Made by a program: the position numbers and the translations under genes. Below are positions 1 to 9,090 of a stretch of 64,000 bases of DNA, piece after piece. The first letter of the stretch is position 1; every line of letters begins with the position of its first letter. Under the pieces are notes generated by a model. It was not told the DNA's origin. It made no database searches and saw only the letters and a program-made list of their open reading frames with translations. This DNA comes from JANYCO01 sp035535995 (GTDB lineage Bacteria > Bacteroidota > Bacteroidia > Cytophagales > Cytophagaceae), in the NCBI GenBank assembly GCA_035535995.1, contig DATLOZ010000005.1:62001-126000 (forward strand). Direction: 5' to 3'.

Positions 1-458
1 TAAAACCGGTAGCGCTGATGTTAAAACACCTGCCGGAAAATGTAGACATCATCGGAACCCACCCGTTGTTTGGTCCGCAAAGCGGTAAAGATGGAATTGA
101 AGGATTGAATATTGTTGTATGCCCGGTGCGTACGAAAAAAAATCACAACCTGATCCGTTTTTTTTCTAAAGAGTTAAAGCTAAACGTGCTGGAGCGTACA
201 CCAATCGTGCACGACAAGCAAATGGCCTATGTACAGGCGCTCACACACTTTGTGGGAAGAGCTGTAAACGCCATGGATATCCCCGACGTAGAGCAAAAAA
301 CCCCTGCTTATCAATATCTTCTCTACATCAAACGAAACCTCGGACAAGATTCACTAGATCTTTTCCTAACTATTGAAAAAGAAAATCCGTATGCAAAAGA
401 AGTACGCGATCAGTTTATCGAAGAATTGAAGGTGTTGAACAAATTATTGGAAGAGTAA
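1..458 (+). CDS. tyrA: Prephenate dehydrogenase (C-terminal part, cut by window edge)
   Basis: The reading frame is open from base 3 and has no start in the window, so the N-terminal NAD-binding half lies upstream. The visible part has the TyrA-type 'IGTHPLFGPQSG' segment, with the His-Pro of the catalytic region, followed by the helical dimerisation domain. The family oxidises prephenate to 4-hydroxyphenylpyruvate with NAD(P)+ in tyrosine synthesis, in the cytoplasm. An ATG at 18 is internal to the conserved domain and is not the start. The gene ends 13 bp before the patatin gene on the same strand, so the two may share a transcript. Arogenate specificity cannot be excluded from sequence alone. 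Confidence 0.85.
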   Translation, partial: KPVALMLKHLPENVDIIGTHPLFGPQSGKDGIEGLNIVVCPVRTKKNHNLIRFFSKELKLNVLERTPIVHDKQMAYVQALTHFVGRAVNAMDIPDVEQKTPAYQYLLYIKRNLGQDSLDLFLTIEKENPYAKEVRDQFIEELKVLNKLLEE

Positions 459-471
459 CAGGTCTTCTTGA

Positions 472-1494
472 ATGGGAAAAAAAATCAGAATACTAAGTAT
501 TGACGGAGGGGGCATCAGAGGAGTAATTCCCGGAGTGATCCTGATGCAAGTGGAAAAAACTATCCAGCAAAAAACCGGCAACAGTCAGGCAAAACTCGCC
601 GACTATTTCGACTTCTTTGCCGGCACCAGCACAGGCGGGATCTTGGCAGGGATCTATCTTTGTCCGGATGATCAGCATCCCGATAAACCAAGATTTACGG
701 CCGAGCAAGCAGTAGAGCTCTACCTACGCCGTGGTCCGCTTATCTTTAACAGCACCGCCTGGAAACGCTTCACTTCTTTCGGCGGATTGAACGAAGAAAA
801 ATATTCAGAGATCGTACTCGAAAAATACCTGCGCGCTTATTTCAGAGATATCAAACTCAGCGAACTTGTAAAACCTTGTCTGATCGCAGCCTATGAAATT
901 GAAAGACGGCATGCTTTCTTCTTCTCACGCGACGATGCGAGAGAATTCACTGACAAAGATTTCTTCATTCGCGACGTAGCCCGCGCTACCTCGGCCGCTC
1001 CAATTTATTTCAAAGCCTCGCAGATCGCAGCCATGTCGGGTAGCCTGTTCTCCTTTGTAGATGGAGGCCTGGTAGCCAATAATCCTGCCATGTGTGCACT
1101 TACAGAAGTATTGAAGTGCGATGGCAAACAAAAAAATCCCTTCCCGGTAGAAGATGTAGTACTGCTCTCGATGGGAACAGGGATCAAGAAAAATCCAATC
1201 GAATATAAAACTGCACGCGAGTTTGGCGCGCTGGGATGGATCAAACCAATCTTGCATATTGTTTCTTCCGGCAACAACGAAATTGTAGATTACCAGGCGG
1301 CACATATTTTCAGGAATGCAGGGGTGGAAGATCAATACTTACGGCTTTCCCCGCAACTGCTCACCGCAAGCATCGATATGGACGATGCTTCTCCGGAAAA
1401 CATGAAAGCCTTGCAGGAAGCAGGCATCCATTGCGCCGAAGAAAACATGGCCAAGATCGAGGCACTCGTGGATAAGCTTTTGATGGAAGAATAG
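472..1494 (+). CDS. Patatin-like phospholipase / acyl hydrolase
   Basis: This 340-residue protein has the full patatin signature: the oxyanion-hole glycine motif DGGGIRG at residues 11-17, the nucleophile elbow GTSTGG with Ser53, and the catalytic Asp in 'DGG' at about residue 197. These make a Ser-Asp dyad that cleaves acyl chains from glycerolipids in related enzymes. No signal peptide is visible, so it is probably cytoplasmic. It resembles the stand-alone long patatins that include the CapV effectors of CBASS, but no CD-NTase, ubiquitin-like or NucC gene lies beside it, so a housekeeping lipid role is the simpler reading. It follows the tyrA tail by 13 bp. Confidence 0.88.
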   Translation: MGKKIRILSIDGGGIRGVIPGVILMQVEKTIQQKTGNSQAKLADYFDFFAGTSTGGILAGIYLCPDDQHPDKPRFTAEQAVELYLRRGPLIFNSTAWKRFTSFGGLNEEKYSEIVLEKYLRAYFRDIKLSELVKPCLIAAYEIERRHAFFFSRDDAREFTDKDFFIRDVARATSAAPIYFKASQIAAMSGSLFSFVDGGLVANNPAMCALTEVLKCDGKQKNPFPVEDVVLLSMGTGIKKNPIEYKTAREFGALGWIKPILHIVSSGNNEIVDYQAAHIFRNAGVEDQYLRLSPQLLTASIDMDDASPENMKALQEAGIHCAEENMAKIEALVDKLLMEE

Positions 1495-1614
1495 TGTTAA
1501 CAAGGGCGAAGTTCTTATTAATCGTCTACTAACAACATTACTAATGCAGTTTTTAAATATTGGATCTAATCCTTATTTTAACCAAGCCATTTAACCTAAA
1601 CAAGTAACTAAACT

Positions 1615-2667
1615 ATGGAATTGAATATTCCCCTTTTATCTAAGATCTGTGAAACCCCTGGCACTTCAGGCTTCGAGCAATTGATCCGCAGTCTGGTGAT
1701 CGAGCAGGTACGTCCGTTGGTGGATTCTGTTGAGATTGATAATATGGGCAACGTGATCACGTTGAAAAAAGCAAAAAATAATCCTTCCGGAAAAAAAGTG
1801 ATGATCGCCGCACACATGGACGAGATCGGTTTTATCATCACACATATCGATGAGCAAGGCTTCCTTCGTTTTCACACCATCGGTGGCTTTGATCCGAAGA
1901 CCCTTACAGCGCAGCGTGTGATCGTGCATGGGAAAAAAGATCTGATCGGAGTGATGGGTAGCAAACCTATTCATGTGATGAGTTCGGAAGAGAAAAATAG
2001 ACCAGCCAAGACCGAAGAATTTTTCATCGACCTTGGTATGAATAAAGAAGAAGTAGAAAAATATGTATATATAGGAGCGCCGGTCACCCGTGAACGCTCG
2101 CTGATCGAGATGGGTGATTGCATTAACTGCAAATCAATCGACAACAGGATCTCTGTATTTATTCTTTTGGAAACGTTGAAATTGCTTTCCGATTTTCCAT
2201 ACGATGTGTACGGCGTATTTACCGTGCAGGAAGAAGTAGGCCTGCGGGGCGCGAATGTAGCGGCACACAGATTGAATCCTGATTTCGGTTTCGGACTTGA
2301 TACTACCATTGCTTATGATGTGCCAGGAGCAAGGGGATATGAAAAGATCACTGAGCTAGGCAAAGGTACAGCTATCAAGATCATGGATTCGTCTGCCATC
2401 TCGGATTATAGGATGGTAGCATATTTAAAAAAGACCGCCGACGATCACCAGATCAAATGGCAGCCTGAGATCCTTACGGCAGGAGGTACTGATACAGCCT
2501 CGGTGCAGCGCAACGGTAAAAATGGTTCGATAGCCGGGGCAATTTCCATTCCTACCAGACATATTCATCAGGTTATAGAAATGGCGCATAAAGAAGATAT
2601 CAAAGCGAGCATTCAATTGTTGAAAGCCGCTATTGAGAATCTTGATAAATATGATTGGGCATTTTAG
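1615..2667 (+). CDS. M42 family metallopeptidase (glutamyl aminopeptidase/endoglucanase M type)
   Basis: The 350-residue protein has the M42 layout. A di-metal peptidase core begins with 'AAHMDEIGF' (His67 and Asp69 as metal ligand and helper), followed by 'TVQEEVGLRGA' with the catalytic Glu pair, 'GLDTT' with a metal-binding Asp, and a C-terminal 'GGTDTASVQ...' segment with the last ligand region near 'RHIHQ'. M42 enzymes form dodecameric TET particles and trim N-terminal residues from peptides in the cytoplasm; some were first named cellulase M. The start ATG follows an A-rich leader. A strong hairpin follows the stop at 2671-2720. Confidence 0.9.
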   Translation: MELNIPLLSKICETPGTSGFEQLIRSLVIEQVRPLVDSVEIDNMGNVITLKKAKNNPSGKKVMIAAHMDEIGFIITHIDEQGFLRFHTIGGFDPKTLTAQRVIVHGKKDLIGVMGSKPIHVMSSEEKNRPAKTEEFFIDLGMNKEEVEKYVYIGAPVTRERSLIEMGDCINCKSIDNRISVFILLETLKLLSDFPYDVYGVFTVQEEVGLRGANVAAHRLNPDFGFGLDTTIAYDVPGARGYEKITELGKGTAIKIMDSSAISDYRMVAYLKKTADDHQIKWQPEILTAGGTDTASVQRNGKNGSIAGAISIPTRHIHQVIEMAHKEDIKASIQLLKAAIENLDKYDWAF

Positions 2668-2670
2668 TTT

Positions 2671-2720
2671 AAAGTTGAAAGTTCAAAACACAAGGTTAAT
2701 GCTTTGAACTTTCAACTTTT
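2671..2720. terminator. Intergenic hairpin after the M42 peptidase gene
   Basis: Near-perfect inverted repeat with arms 'AAAGTTGAAAGTTCAAA' and its complement around a short loop, starting 4 bp after the stop codon and followed by T-rich DNA. It probably works as a transcript end or 3' stabiliser. A hairpin of similar composition follows the FKBP gene at 28225-28277. Confidence 0.55.
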
Positions 2721-3328
2721 ATACCTCCTTAATTTAAAAAAAAAGAAACCTGATTTCTTTTTTCCTGTTGTCCGGTTAAATTTTTTTACTTTAAATTTTC
2801 GACTTTAAACCTCCCACTAAATCCGTATTAATACAGGTAATTAAACTAGTATTAATACGTATTTTCAAAACTATTCGACGAGATTTTTCGGGGATATTTT
2901 TTTATTTTTTATCTTTTAAGGTAAACCATATTATAAGAATGAAATTTTCTCCTGAGAGAAAAAGATTCATCGGTTTTTCGCTGATTATTCCGTTTTACAA
3001 AGCACCGGAAATTTTTTCTTTCCGGAATCATCAGCGGCCTGCCGATACCTTTAAAACAATTTTAAATACCACAAAAAACCTGGATCCTTCCAGGTATGTA
3101 GGTAGGAGGAGTGGTATAAAAAATCTGGCGAAACCTTTTTTTAATTCAGAGCTACTCTGGGGTGAAAAACCTATGTTCCTTCGTTAGAGCAGCATTGATA
3201 AGTACAATTAAAACTAAAAATGAAACCAAATTCGATCCATAACACGTAATATACTTCATGAAAACAGGAAAAGGAATCCTTAAAAATGTAGTAATCTTAC
3301 GCAGATCCTATGCGATGTTAAAGAGAAA
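2721..3328. other. Intergenic region of 608 bp with twin palindromes and no convincing gene
   Basis: AT-rich stretch between the M42 gene and the receiver gene. It holds two copies of the perfect palindrome GTATTAATAC (2825-2834 and 2849-2858), the second continuing into AATACGTATT, which look like operator sites. It also has a short hairpin with 'ACCTGGATCCTTCCAGGT' near 3078-3095. An open frame from 2939 to 3187 has no recognisable domain and is not called. Confidence 0.5.
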
Positions 3329-3769
3329 ATGATGAATAGTAGCAATATAGTAGAGATCCTGTTGGTAGAAGATAATCCCAATGATGCTGAACTAACCATA
3401 CGTGCGTTGAAAAAAAATAATATGGCAAATAACCTGCTACATCTTAAAGATGGCCAGGAAGCACTTGATTATTTGTATGCGCCCGAAACAAAGAGAATGC
3501 CTCGCCTTATTTTACTTGATCTGAAAATGCCAAAAGTAGATGGCATTGAAGTTTTGCTAAAATTAAAAAGCGACGAACATAAAAAAACTATACCAGTAGT
3601 AATTCTGACTTCTTCTAAAGAAGAACAGGATATCATGCGGTCGTATCAATATGGAGTCAATGCCTTTGTGGTAAAGCCCGTGGAATTCGACCAGTTTATG
3701 AAAACAGTATCAGAACTGGCACTGTTCTGGATGCTACTCAATCAAGGGCCTGGGTCGCCTTCGATTTAA
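3329..3769 (+). CDS. Stand-alone response regulator receiver (CheY/Rcp1-like)
   Basis: A 146-residue single receiver domain. The acidic pocket 'VEDNPNDAEL' is at residues 14-22, the phospho-acceptor is Asp64 in 'LLDLKMPKVDG', the conserved Thr/Ser is in 'VVILTSS', and the conserved Lys is in 'FVVKPVEFDQF'. There is no output domain, so it probably relays phosphate or works by protein contact, like the Rcp1 proteins paired with phytochrome-type kinases. It lies 25 bp upstream of a receiver-PAS-histidine kinase gene on the same strand, its likely partner. The start could also be the second Met. Confidence 0.9.
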   Translation: MMNSSNIVEILLVEDNPNDAELTIRALKKNNMANNLLHLKDGQEALDYLYAPETKRMPRLILLDLKMPKVDGIEVLLKLKSDEHKKTIPVVILTSSKEEQDIMRSYQYGVNAFVVKPVEFDQFMKTVSELALFWMLLNQGPGSPSI

Positions 3770-3794
3770 AAAACTATTATTTAACTACAGAAAA

Positions 3795-5291
3795 ATGGAA
3801 GATAACTTTCTTAAAATATTGCTTCTGGAAGATTCCGTACACGACGCAGAATTGATATTAAGGGTTATTAAAAAGTCAGGATTAAATTTCGTACACGAGC
3901 GAATCGACACGCGTGATGAATTTATTAGGGCGATGAAAACATTCAAACCCGATATTGTTTTGTCTGATCATTCCTTGCCGCAGTTCAATTCTATAGAGGC
4001 TTTGAAGATCAGTCGCAAAGAATCGTTGCTCATTCCATTCGTATTAGTGACCGGAACTGTATCCGAAGAATTTGCCGTGGAATGTTTGATCGAAGGAGCC
4101 GATGATTATATCCTGAAAGGAAATATGACACGCCTTCCTTCCGCCATCCTGAGCGCGATCAAGAAGAAGCAGGTAGAGGTGGAGAAAAATATGGCGCTGG
4201 AAATTCTGAAGAAAAGCGAAGAACATTTTAGAGGATTGATCGAAAACTCATCCGATATTTTTGCCATCATCGATCTTCAAAACAGGATCGAATACCTGAG
4301 TCCTTCGGTAAGAAAAATCCTGGGTTACTCCGTTGAAGAACTGAAGAAAAAAAATCTCGACGATTTTGTGCACCCTGAAGACAAGGTTTATACTCGTAAG
4401 ATCATTGAGAACTTCAACAATAATAAGGACCTCCTTGTAAATGAATTCCGGTTCCTGCACAAAAATGGCAACTGGCGCTACCTCGAGTGTATTAGTAAGC
4501 CGGATACTACAAAAGAATTTTTGATCTTAAATATCCGTGACATCACCGAACGCAAGCTGAATGAGCAGGAGCTTCGTTCTAAAAATACTGAATTGGAAAA
4601 GATCAACAAAGAGCTGGATAGCTTTGTGTACAGCGCTTCCCACGATCTGAGAGCACCTTTGAAATCGGTGCTGGGATTGGTGAATCTCACTAAGATGGAT
4701 TATGAGCTTAGCAACTATGAATCCATTTATGAATATTCTACCCTCATAGAAAAAAGCATTATCAAGCTCGACGATACGCTGCAGAAGATCATTAATTATT
4801 CGGCCAATGCGCGCTCGGAAATAGTGTACGAATCTATTGATTTCGAATCCATGATCAACGATATTTATGATACGTTGATGTACATTCCCCGCTTTACTAA
4901 GATCAATAAAAAGATCACGGTGCATAAAGAGACTGATCGCTTTATGTGCGATACGGGAAGGATCACAATCATTTTCAATAACCTTATTTCAAATGCGATC
5001 AAGTACAGCAATTCCTATATTGACAATTCCTACATGCATGTAGACGTGACCATCACTGAAAAGGAAGCGGTCATTATTTTTGAAGATAATGGAATAGGGA
5101 TCAACGAAGCTTACCTGGATAAAATTTTTAATATGTTTTACCGCGCCACCGAAAAAAGCGACGGCTCCGGGCTCGGGTTATATATCGTAAAAGAAGTGAT
5201 CGATAAGCTACATGGCACGATCTCCGTGACTTCCAAGATCAATGAAGGAACGAAGTTTACAATTCATATTCCTAATCATTTGAATGCATAG
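3795..5291 (+). CDS. Hybrid sensor: receiver-PAS-histidine kinase
   Basis: The 498-residue protein begins with a receiver domain (phospho-acceptor Asp58 in 'DIVLSDHSLP'), then a PAS domain at about residues 141-255 starting 'EEHFRGLIENSSDIFAIID'. A coiled linker leads to the dimerisation/phosphotransfer helix with His283 in 'SASHDLRAPLKS', and a HATPase domain with N box 'NNLISNAIKYS', G1 'EDNGIGI' and G2 'GSGLGLYIV'. There are no membrane segments, so it is a soluble sensor. The N-terminal receiver suggests regulation by another kinase. It forms an operon with the receiver gene just upstream. The signal it senses cannot be read from sequence. Confidence 0.92.
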   Translation: MEDNFLKILLLEDSVHDAELILRVIKKSGLNFVHERIDTRDEFIRAMKTFKPDIVLSDHSLPQFNSIEALKISRKESLLIPFVLVTGTVSEEFAVECLIEGADDYILKGNMTRLPSAILSAIKKKQVEVEKNMALEILKKSEEHFRGLIENSSDIFAIIDLQNRIEYLSPSVRKILGYSVEELKKKNLDDFVHPEDKVYTRKIIENFNNNKDLLVNEFRFLHKNGNWRYLECISKPDTTKEFLILNIRDITERKLNEQELRSKNTELEKINKELDSFVYSASHDLRAPLKSVLGLVNLTKMDYELSNYESIYEYSTLIEKSIIKLDDTLQKIINYSANARSEIVYESIDFESMINDIYDTLMYIPRFTKINKKITVHKETDRFMCDTGRITIIFNNLISNAIKYSNSYIDNSYMHVDVTITEKEAVIIFEDNGIGINEAYLDKIFNMFYRATEKSDGSGLGLYIVKEVIDKLHGTISVTSKINEGTKFTIHIPNHLNA

Positions 5292-5351
5292 AATTAGAAT
5301 TATTTAGGGTATACAAACTACAACCAATCCTGCTATTCATATTGTATAGAA

Positions 5352-5390
5352 TTAAAAAAGCCTGGTGTTTTCTAACGCCAGGCTTTTTTA
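5352..5390. terminator. Bidirectional terminator between convergent genes
   Basis: A GC-rich stem (AAGCCTGGTGTT/AACGCCAGGCTT) with A-tract before and T-tract after, placed between the plus-strand kinase and the minus-strand desaturase. It can end transcripts from both sides. Confidence 0.85.
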
Positions 5391-5412
5391 ATTCTATTAA
5401 TTATAAGATCGA

Positions 5413-6537
5413 TCAAGCAGCAGAAAAAATGTTCTTCGGTTTGCGTTGAGCGTCAAATCCAAATTGCTTAAGCATGATATAATGAGACTTTAACGCTGTG
5501 AAGAAAGATTTATTCTCAATATAAGGAACACCAAATTCGTGCGCGGTATCTCTTACAATATGAGCGATGGCCGGATAATGTACATGACATACTTTAGGAA
5601 ATAAATGGTGCTCTACCTGTTGATTCAATCCACCGCAAAGGAAGCTGGTGATAAAATCACCGGTGCCAAAGTTAGCCGTAGTTCTCATCTGATGAATAGC
5701 CCAGGCTTCTTCGATATTTCCTTCTACGTTTGTGGTGGGGAAATCAGTACCTTCTACCACATGAGCCAGTTGGAATACTAACCCAAGGACAAGTCCCATA
5801 AAGATATGCATCGTTAAAAATCCGATGATGAATTGCCACCAGGTGATATTCATTACTACCAATGGGAGAATGATAAAAAGGATATAATAAAGTCCTTTAA
5901 AGAAGTATAAATTAAAGATATCGGTAGAGGTGTGTTTGTTTATAAAAGCACCAATTTGTTTTTGGTAAAATTTTTTATAATCCTTTCGAAGTACCCAGTT
6001 TACACTTGCTAAGCCATAAAGCAAAAAGCCATAAATATGCTGGTATTTCTGGATTTTGGTGATCTTGTCTTCCGGAGAAAGACGGATCAGGCCCGGAGCA
6101 ATTTCGATGTCTTCGTCATGCTCTGGGATATTTGTATAAGTATGGTGGATTTGATTGTGCGTGATATTCCAGATATAAGGACTTCCTCCGATAAAATAGA
6201 AGGAATAGTTTCCCATGATCTTATTGAAGGTTGGATTGGACGAATACGCCCCATGGATGGCATCGTGGGAGACATTGAAACCGATAAAAGCTTTTAATGC
6301 TCCAAGTACAGCTGCCAGGAGCCATAATTGATAGACAGAGAAGTTCCCTAAAAGGATAAGAAAATACAAAGCAATACTTCCCCCAAGAAATAGGAAAGTC
6401 TTAAAATACATCAGGCCGTTAGCGTTCTTAGATAAGTTATTTTGCGTGAAATATTCGTCTACACGCACTTTTACTGTGGCGAAAAATTCAGATTTATCTT
6501 TGTCAATAAATCTTAATTTGGTGTTTTTGGATGACAT
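5413..6537 (-). CDS. Membrane fatty acid desaturase (acyl-lipid/linoleoyl-CoA desaturase type)
   Basis: The 374-residue protein has all three histidine boxes of front-end type membrane desaturases: HDAIH at 91-95, HNQIHH at 127-132, and QQVEHH near the C terminus. The Gln in the third box is typical of delta-5/delta-6-like enzymes. Several hydrophobic stretches flank the boxes (about 45-90, 190-260). The family uses O2 and a di-iron centre to insert a double bond into a fatty acyl chain, usually to adjust membrane fluidity. There is no N-terminal cytochrome b5 domain, so a separate electron donor is needed. The double-bond position is not predictable here. Confidence 0.92.
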   Translation of the reverse strand: MSSKNTKLRFIDKDKSEFFATVKVRVDEYFTQNNLSKNANGLMYFKTFLFLGGSIALYFLILLGNFSVYQLWLLAAVLGALKAFIGFNVSHDAIHGAYSSNPTFNKIMGNYSFYFIGGSPYIWNITHNQIHHTYTNIPEHDEDIEIAPGLIRLSPEDKITKIQKYQHIYGFLLYGLASVNWVLRKDYKKFYQKQIGAFINKHTSTDIFNLYFFKGLYYILFIILPLVVMNITWWQFIIGFLTMHIFMGLVLGLVFQLAHVVEGTDFPTTNVEGNIEEAWAIHQMRTTANFGTGDFITSFLCGGLNQQVEHHLFPKVCHVHYPAIAHIVRDTAHEFGVPYIENKSFFTALKSHYIMLKQFGFDAQRKPKNIFSAA

Positions 6538-6583
6538 TTATTCTTTGGTTAACATGGTAAATATACAAAAAAAGAACGGGATT

Positions 6584-7210
6584 CTATAACAAATGTTGTC
6601 TATCGTTTGCCTTTTTTACCACAAATTTGCCCTCGCCGTTCTCTATAGCGTATTCCAATAAGTATAATCCGAGGTTTTCATGTTGAAAAGTATCCATCAG
6701 CCTCAGATCTTGGTGTAAAATAGTAGAAAGCAAGATCCGGATAGCTCTGCCATGCATGCATATTAAGATCATATCCTCTTCTGTGCGTGCAAGAATGAGA
6801 TCAAGCGCTTTTTGCTGTTTGGCCTGGAGATCGAGAGGACTTTCGCCGCCTTCAGGTTTGAAATCGAGTGCTCCTTCCTTCCATTTTTTTACCATATTCC
6901 AGTAATAAGTATTATCGGCAAAACTTACTTCCTGGCCGTCTTTATTCCCCCAGTTGATCTCGTTCAATTCCGAATATGCTTCGTGCGGAATGCCCATCTC
7001 AATGAAGGATTGTACCGATTGAATGCTGCGTTTCAGCGTAGAGGTGTATACTTTTTTGAAGGGAATATTTTTATAAAAGTCAAAAAATTTTTCCGCCTGG
7101 TTCTTTCCTGTTTCGTTCAGATCGGAATCTACTCCGCTGCCCTGTACATATCCTTTTAAATTGTAGTCTGTTTGTCCGTGACGGATCAGGTATATTTTTT
7201 TGGTTTCCAA
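6584..7210 (-). CDS. Histidine phosphatase family protein (phosphoglycerate mutase-like)
   Basis: A 208-residue protein that opens with 'IYLIRHGQTDYN', the RHG signature whose His11 is phosphorylated during catalysis. The second conserved His is in 'ILICMHGRAIRILL'. The family includes cofactor-dependent phosphoglycerate mutase and many small phosphatases (CobC, PhoE, YhfR types); the substrate here is unknown. The only start codon compatible with the frame is TTG at 7210, since a stop lies just upstream at 7217-7219. The gene is divergent from the menI-like gene with 37 bp between start codons, so the two promoters must overlap. Confidence 0.85.
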   Translation of the reverse strand: METKKIYLIRHGQTDYNLKGYVQGSGVDSDLNETGKNQAEKFFDFYKNIPFKKVYTSTLKRSIQSVQSFIEMGIPHEAYSELNEINWGNKDGQEVSFADNTYYWNMVKKWKEGALDFKPEGGESPLDLQAKQQKALDLILARTEEDMILICMHGRAIRILLSTILHQDLRLMDTFQHENLGLYLLEYAIENGEGKFVVKKANDRQHLL

Positions 7211-7225
7211 ATTTTCCTACTTTTG
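7199..7225 (+). promoter_or_regulatory. Bacteroidota-type promoter for the thioesterase gene
   Basis: TACTTTTG at 7218-7225 matches the TAnnTTTG -7 consensus of Bacteroidota sigma-ABfr promoters and sits about 22 bp before the ATG at 7248. A TTTG at 7199-7202 may be the -33 element, but the spacing (15) is shorter than the usual 19-20, so only the -7 element is convincing. Confidence 0.45.
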
Positions 7226-7247
7226 TTACAAGCCGATCACAAAAATA

Positions 7248-7667
7248 ATGATAAATACAGATATACAAATTAGTGAGCTCAATAAACTTTCGTCCAACAC
7301 GATTGCGCAGCAATTGGGTATTGAATTCACGGCTACCGGCAAAGATTTTATTTCCGGAAAAATGCCGGTCGATCACCGCACCCATCAACCCATGGGCTTG
7401 CTGCACGGAGGCGCTTCCGTAGTGCTGGCCGAAACTCTGGGAAGTGTAGGTTCGTTCTTATGTGTAGATCAGGAAAAACAATATTGTGTAGGATTAGAAA
7501 TAAATGCCAACCACGTGAAAGCAGTGAGAGGCGGTTATGTATACGGGAAAGCGCTGTTATTGCATGCTGGTAAAAAGACGCATATCTGGGATATTCGGAT
7601 CACCAATGAAAGAGAAGAGTTGGTATGCATCAGCCGCCTTACAGTGGCAGTGATCGATAAAAAATAA
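7248..7667 (+). CDS. menI: Hotdog-fold thioesterase, probable 1,4-dihydroxy-2-naphthoyl-CoA hydrolase
   Basis: The 139-residue protein has the PaaI/EntH-type hotdog signature 'HRTHQPMGLLHGGASVVLAETLGS', with the catalytic acidic residue on the long helix (Glu in 'LAETLGS') and the 'GLEINANHVKAVRGG' strand. Such enzymes hydrolyse aromatic acyl-CoA thioesters. The next gene is an isochorismate synthase, the entry enzyme of menaquinone synthesis, so the MenI step (releasing DHNA before prenylation) is the best assignment. The ATG at 7248 is chosen over an in-frame ATG at 7200, because the latter lies inside the divergent neighbour and ahead of the -7 box. Confidence 0.8.
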   Translation: MINTDIQISELNKLSSNTIAQQLGIEFTATGKDFISGKMPVDHRTHQPMGLLHGGASVVLAETLGSVGSFLCVDQEKQYCVGLEINANHVKAVRGGYVYGKALLLHAGKKTHIWDIRITNEREELVCISRLTVAVIDKK

Positions 7668-7773
7668 AATAACTGTGATTAGTAAATTCCAAAACCAAAA
7701 TAACAAATTCCAAAATGTACAATGTTTATCCTTGATAGCTGGAAATTGTCCTTTGGAATTTTAACCATATAAT

Positions 7774-8997
7774 ATGGGAGAGAAAGTGTTGTTGAAAGAT
7801 CCAGAGTTGCTTCGTCATTCCGGCGAAGAGATTGCCTTTGCTGTGCTGGCAGCTGCTTCAGAAAAAAATATTTCCTATGCTTGCTGGCGCCTACCGCAAA
7901 GCACAGAACTATTTGTGCTGCTCGATTTTTCAGAGTCAGTGGTACACAGGAAACCACAATTGGAAAAAGCGGAGCAAGGTTTTATTATCCAGCCTTTTCT
8001 CCAGGAAAATAAAGAAGACACGATCTTCCTTCATGCCGATCTCCTTTTTTCTTCTGTTCATAAAGAATTTTCTTTTCATCCCAACTTTAATGATCCGTTG
8101 CAGAAAGATTCTTTTTTGAAATCAGTTTCGGAAAAATTGAAAGAAGGAAATCACCCTATTCAACTTCCTGAAAACCGACAAGGAGAAGCAATGCAAACTA
8201 CTGAAGCGCACTATCTTGCGCTGGTAGACAAGGCCAAAGAAGCGATCCTGGAAAATAGATTTAAGAAAGTAGTACTAGCCAGAAGCAAAGCTATAGAAAC
8301 AACAGCATCGCTGGATGTCACAAAAGTTTTCCAAGATCTAAGCGTTGCGTATCCTAATGCTTTTATTTCCCTGATCAATACAAAAGAAACAGGAACCTGG
8401 CTCACCGCTTCACCGGAAATTTTGGCGAGCATGGATGCTCAAGGAGTATTCAAGACTATCGCGCTCGCGGGTACGCAGCTGTTGCGGGAAGGCGATAAGA
8501 TCCAGAAAGCAGTGTGGACGCAAAAAGAAATTGAAGAGCAAGCATTGGTAGGAAGGTATATTATCAATTGTTTCAAAAAAATACGCTTGCGCGAATACGA
8601 AGAAGAAGGACCGCGCACGGTACAATCTGGCAATTTGCTGCATCTGCGAACAGATTATACTTTTCAAACCAATGAACAAAATTTTCCTGAACTAGGCACT
8701 ATCATGTTGGAATTGCTGCATCCTACTTCAGCAGTATGCGGAATGCCCAAAGAGGTTACACTTGAGTTTATTAAAGAGCATGAAAGTTTGGAACGTAAAT
8801 TATTTTCAGGTTATTTAGGACCGGTAAACATAAATTCAGCCTCGCATATTTTTGTAAATCTACGCTGCGCAAACTTATATGAAGGGAAAGCGGTACTCTA
8901 CGCTGGCGCAGGAGTGACGCAGGATTCCGAAGCCGAAAAAGAATTCAAAGAGACGGAGGTGAAGATGGAAGCTGTGGGAAGATTCTTTAAAATATAA
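7774..8997 (+). CDS. menF: Isochorismate synthase (chorismate-binding enzyme)
   Basis: A 407-residue protein with the C-terminal chorismate-binding fold. Seen are 'ALVDKAKEAILENRFKKVVLARSK', 'LINTKETGTWLTASPEILASMD', 'TIALAGTQL', 'LLHPTSAVCGMPKE' and the closing 'LYAGAGVTQDSEAEKEFKETEVKM', which carries the Mg-binding Glu residues and the Lys. The 'AGTQL' with Ala-Gly-Thr is the MenF/EntC/DhbC form rather than the anthranilate synthase form. It converts chorismate to isochorismate for menaquinone. It follows the menI-like gene by 106 bp. A siderophore role is possible, but no siderophore genes are nearby. Confidence 0.9.
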   Translation: MGEKVLLKDPELLRHSGEEIAFAVLAAASEKNISYACWRLPQSTELFVLLDFSESVVHRKPQLEKAEQGFIIQPFLQENKEDTIFLHADLLFSSVHKEFSFHPNFNDPLQKDSFLKSVSEKLKEGNHPIQLPENRQGEAMQTTEAHYLALVDKAKEAILENRFKKVVLARSKAIETTASLDVTKVFQDLSVAYPNAFISLINTKETGTWLTASPEILASMDAQGVFKTIALAGTQLLREGDKIQKAVWTQKEIEEQALVGRYIINCFKKIRLREYEEEGPRTVQSGNLLHLRTDYTFQTNEQNFPELGTIMLELLHPTSAVCGMPKEVTLEFIKEHESLERKLFSGYLGPVNINSASHIFVNLRCANLYEGKAVLYAGAGVTQDSEAEKEFKETEVKMEAVGRFFKI

Positions 8998-9001
8998 GTT
9001 A

Positions 9002-9085
9002 TGAATGCTAAGTTATGAGTTATAAATTTTAAAAAATAACTCGACAGCCATAACTCATAATTCATAACTTAGCATTCATAACTTC
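9002..9085. repeat. Long imperfect palindrome between menF and the MFS gene
   Basis: Two arms rich in the words GTTATGAATG, CTAAGTTATGAG and ATAACTCATAA face each other across a short AT core, able to form a stem of about 35 bp. Shorter relatives with the same words occur at 22012-22135 and 39320-39380, always between genes. It may end transcription or be a remnant of a small mobile palindrome. Confidence 0.5.
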
Positions 9086-9090
9086 TTTAT

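Noticed and set aside
472..1494. Patatin gene as a CBASS effector
   Set aside because: No CD-NTase, HORMA or other CBASS partner is next to it; the DAC-like protein is over 40 kb away.
2939..3187. Open frame of 82 codons between the M42 and receiver genes
   Set aside because: No recognisable domain and no upstream signal; composition looks non-coding and the frame overlaps a hairpin and AT-rich leader.
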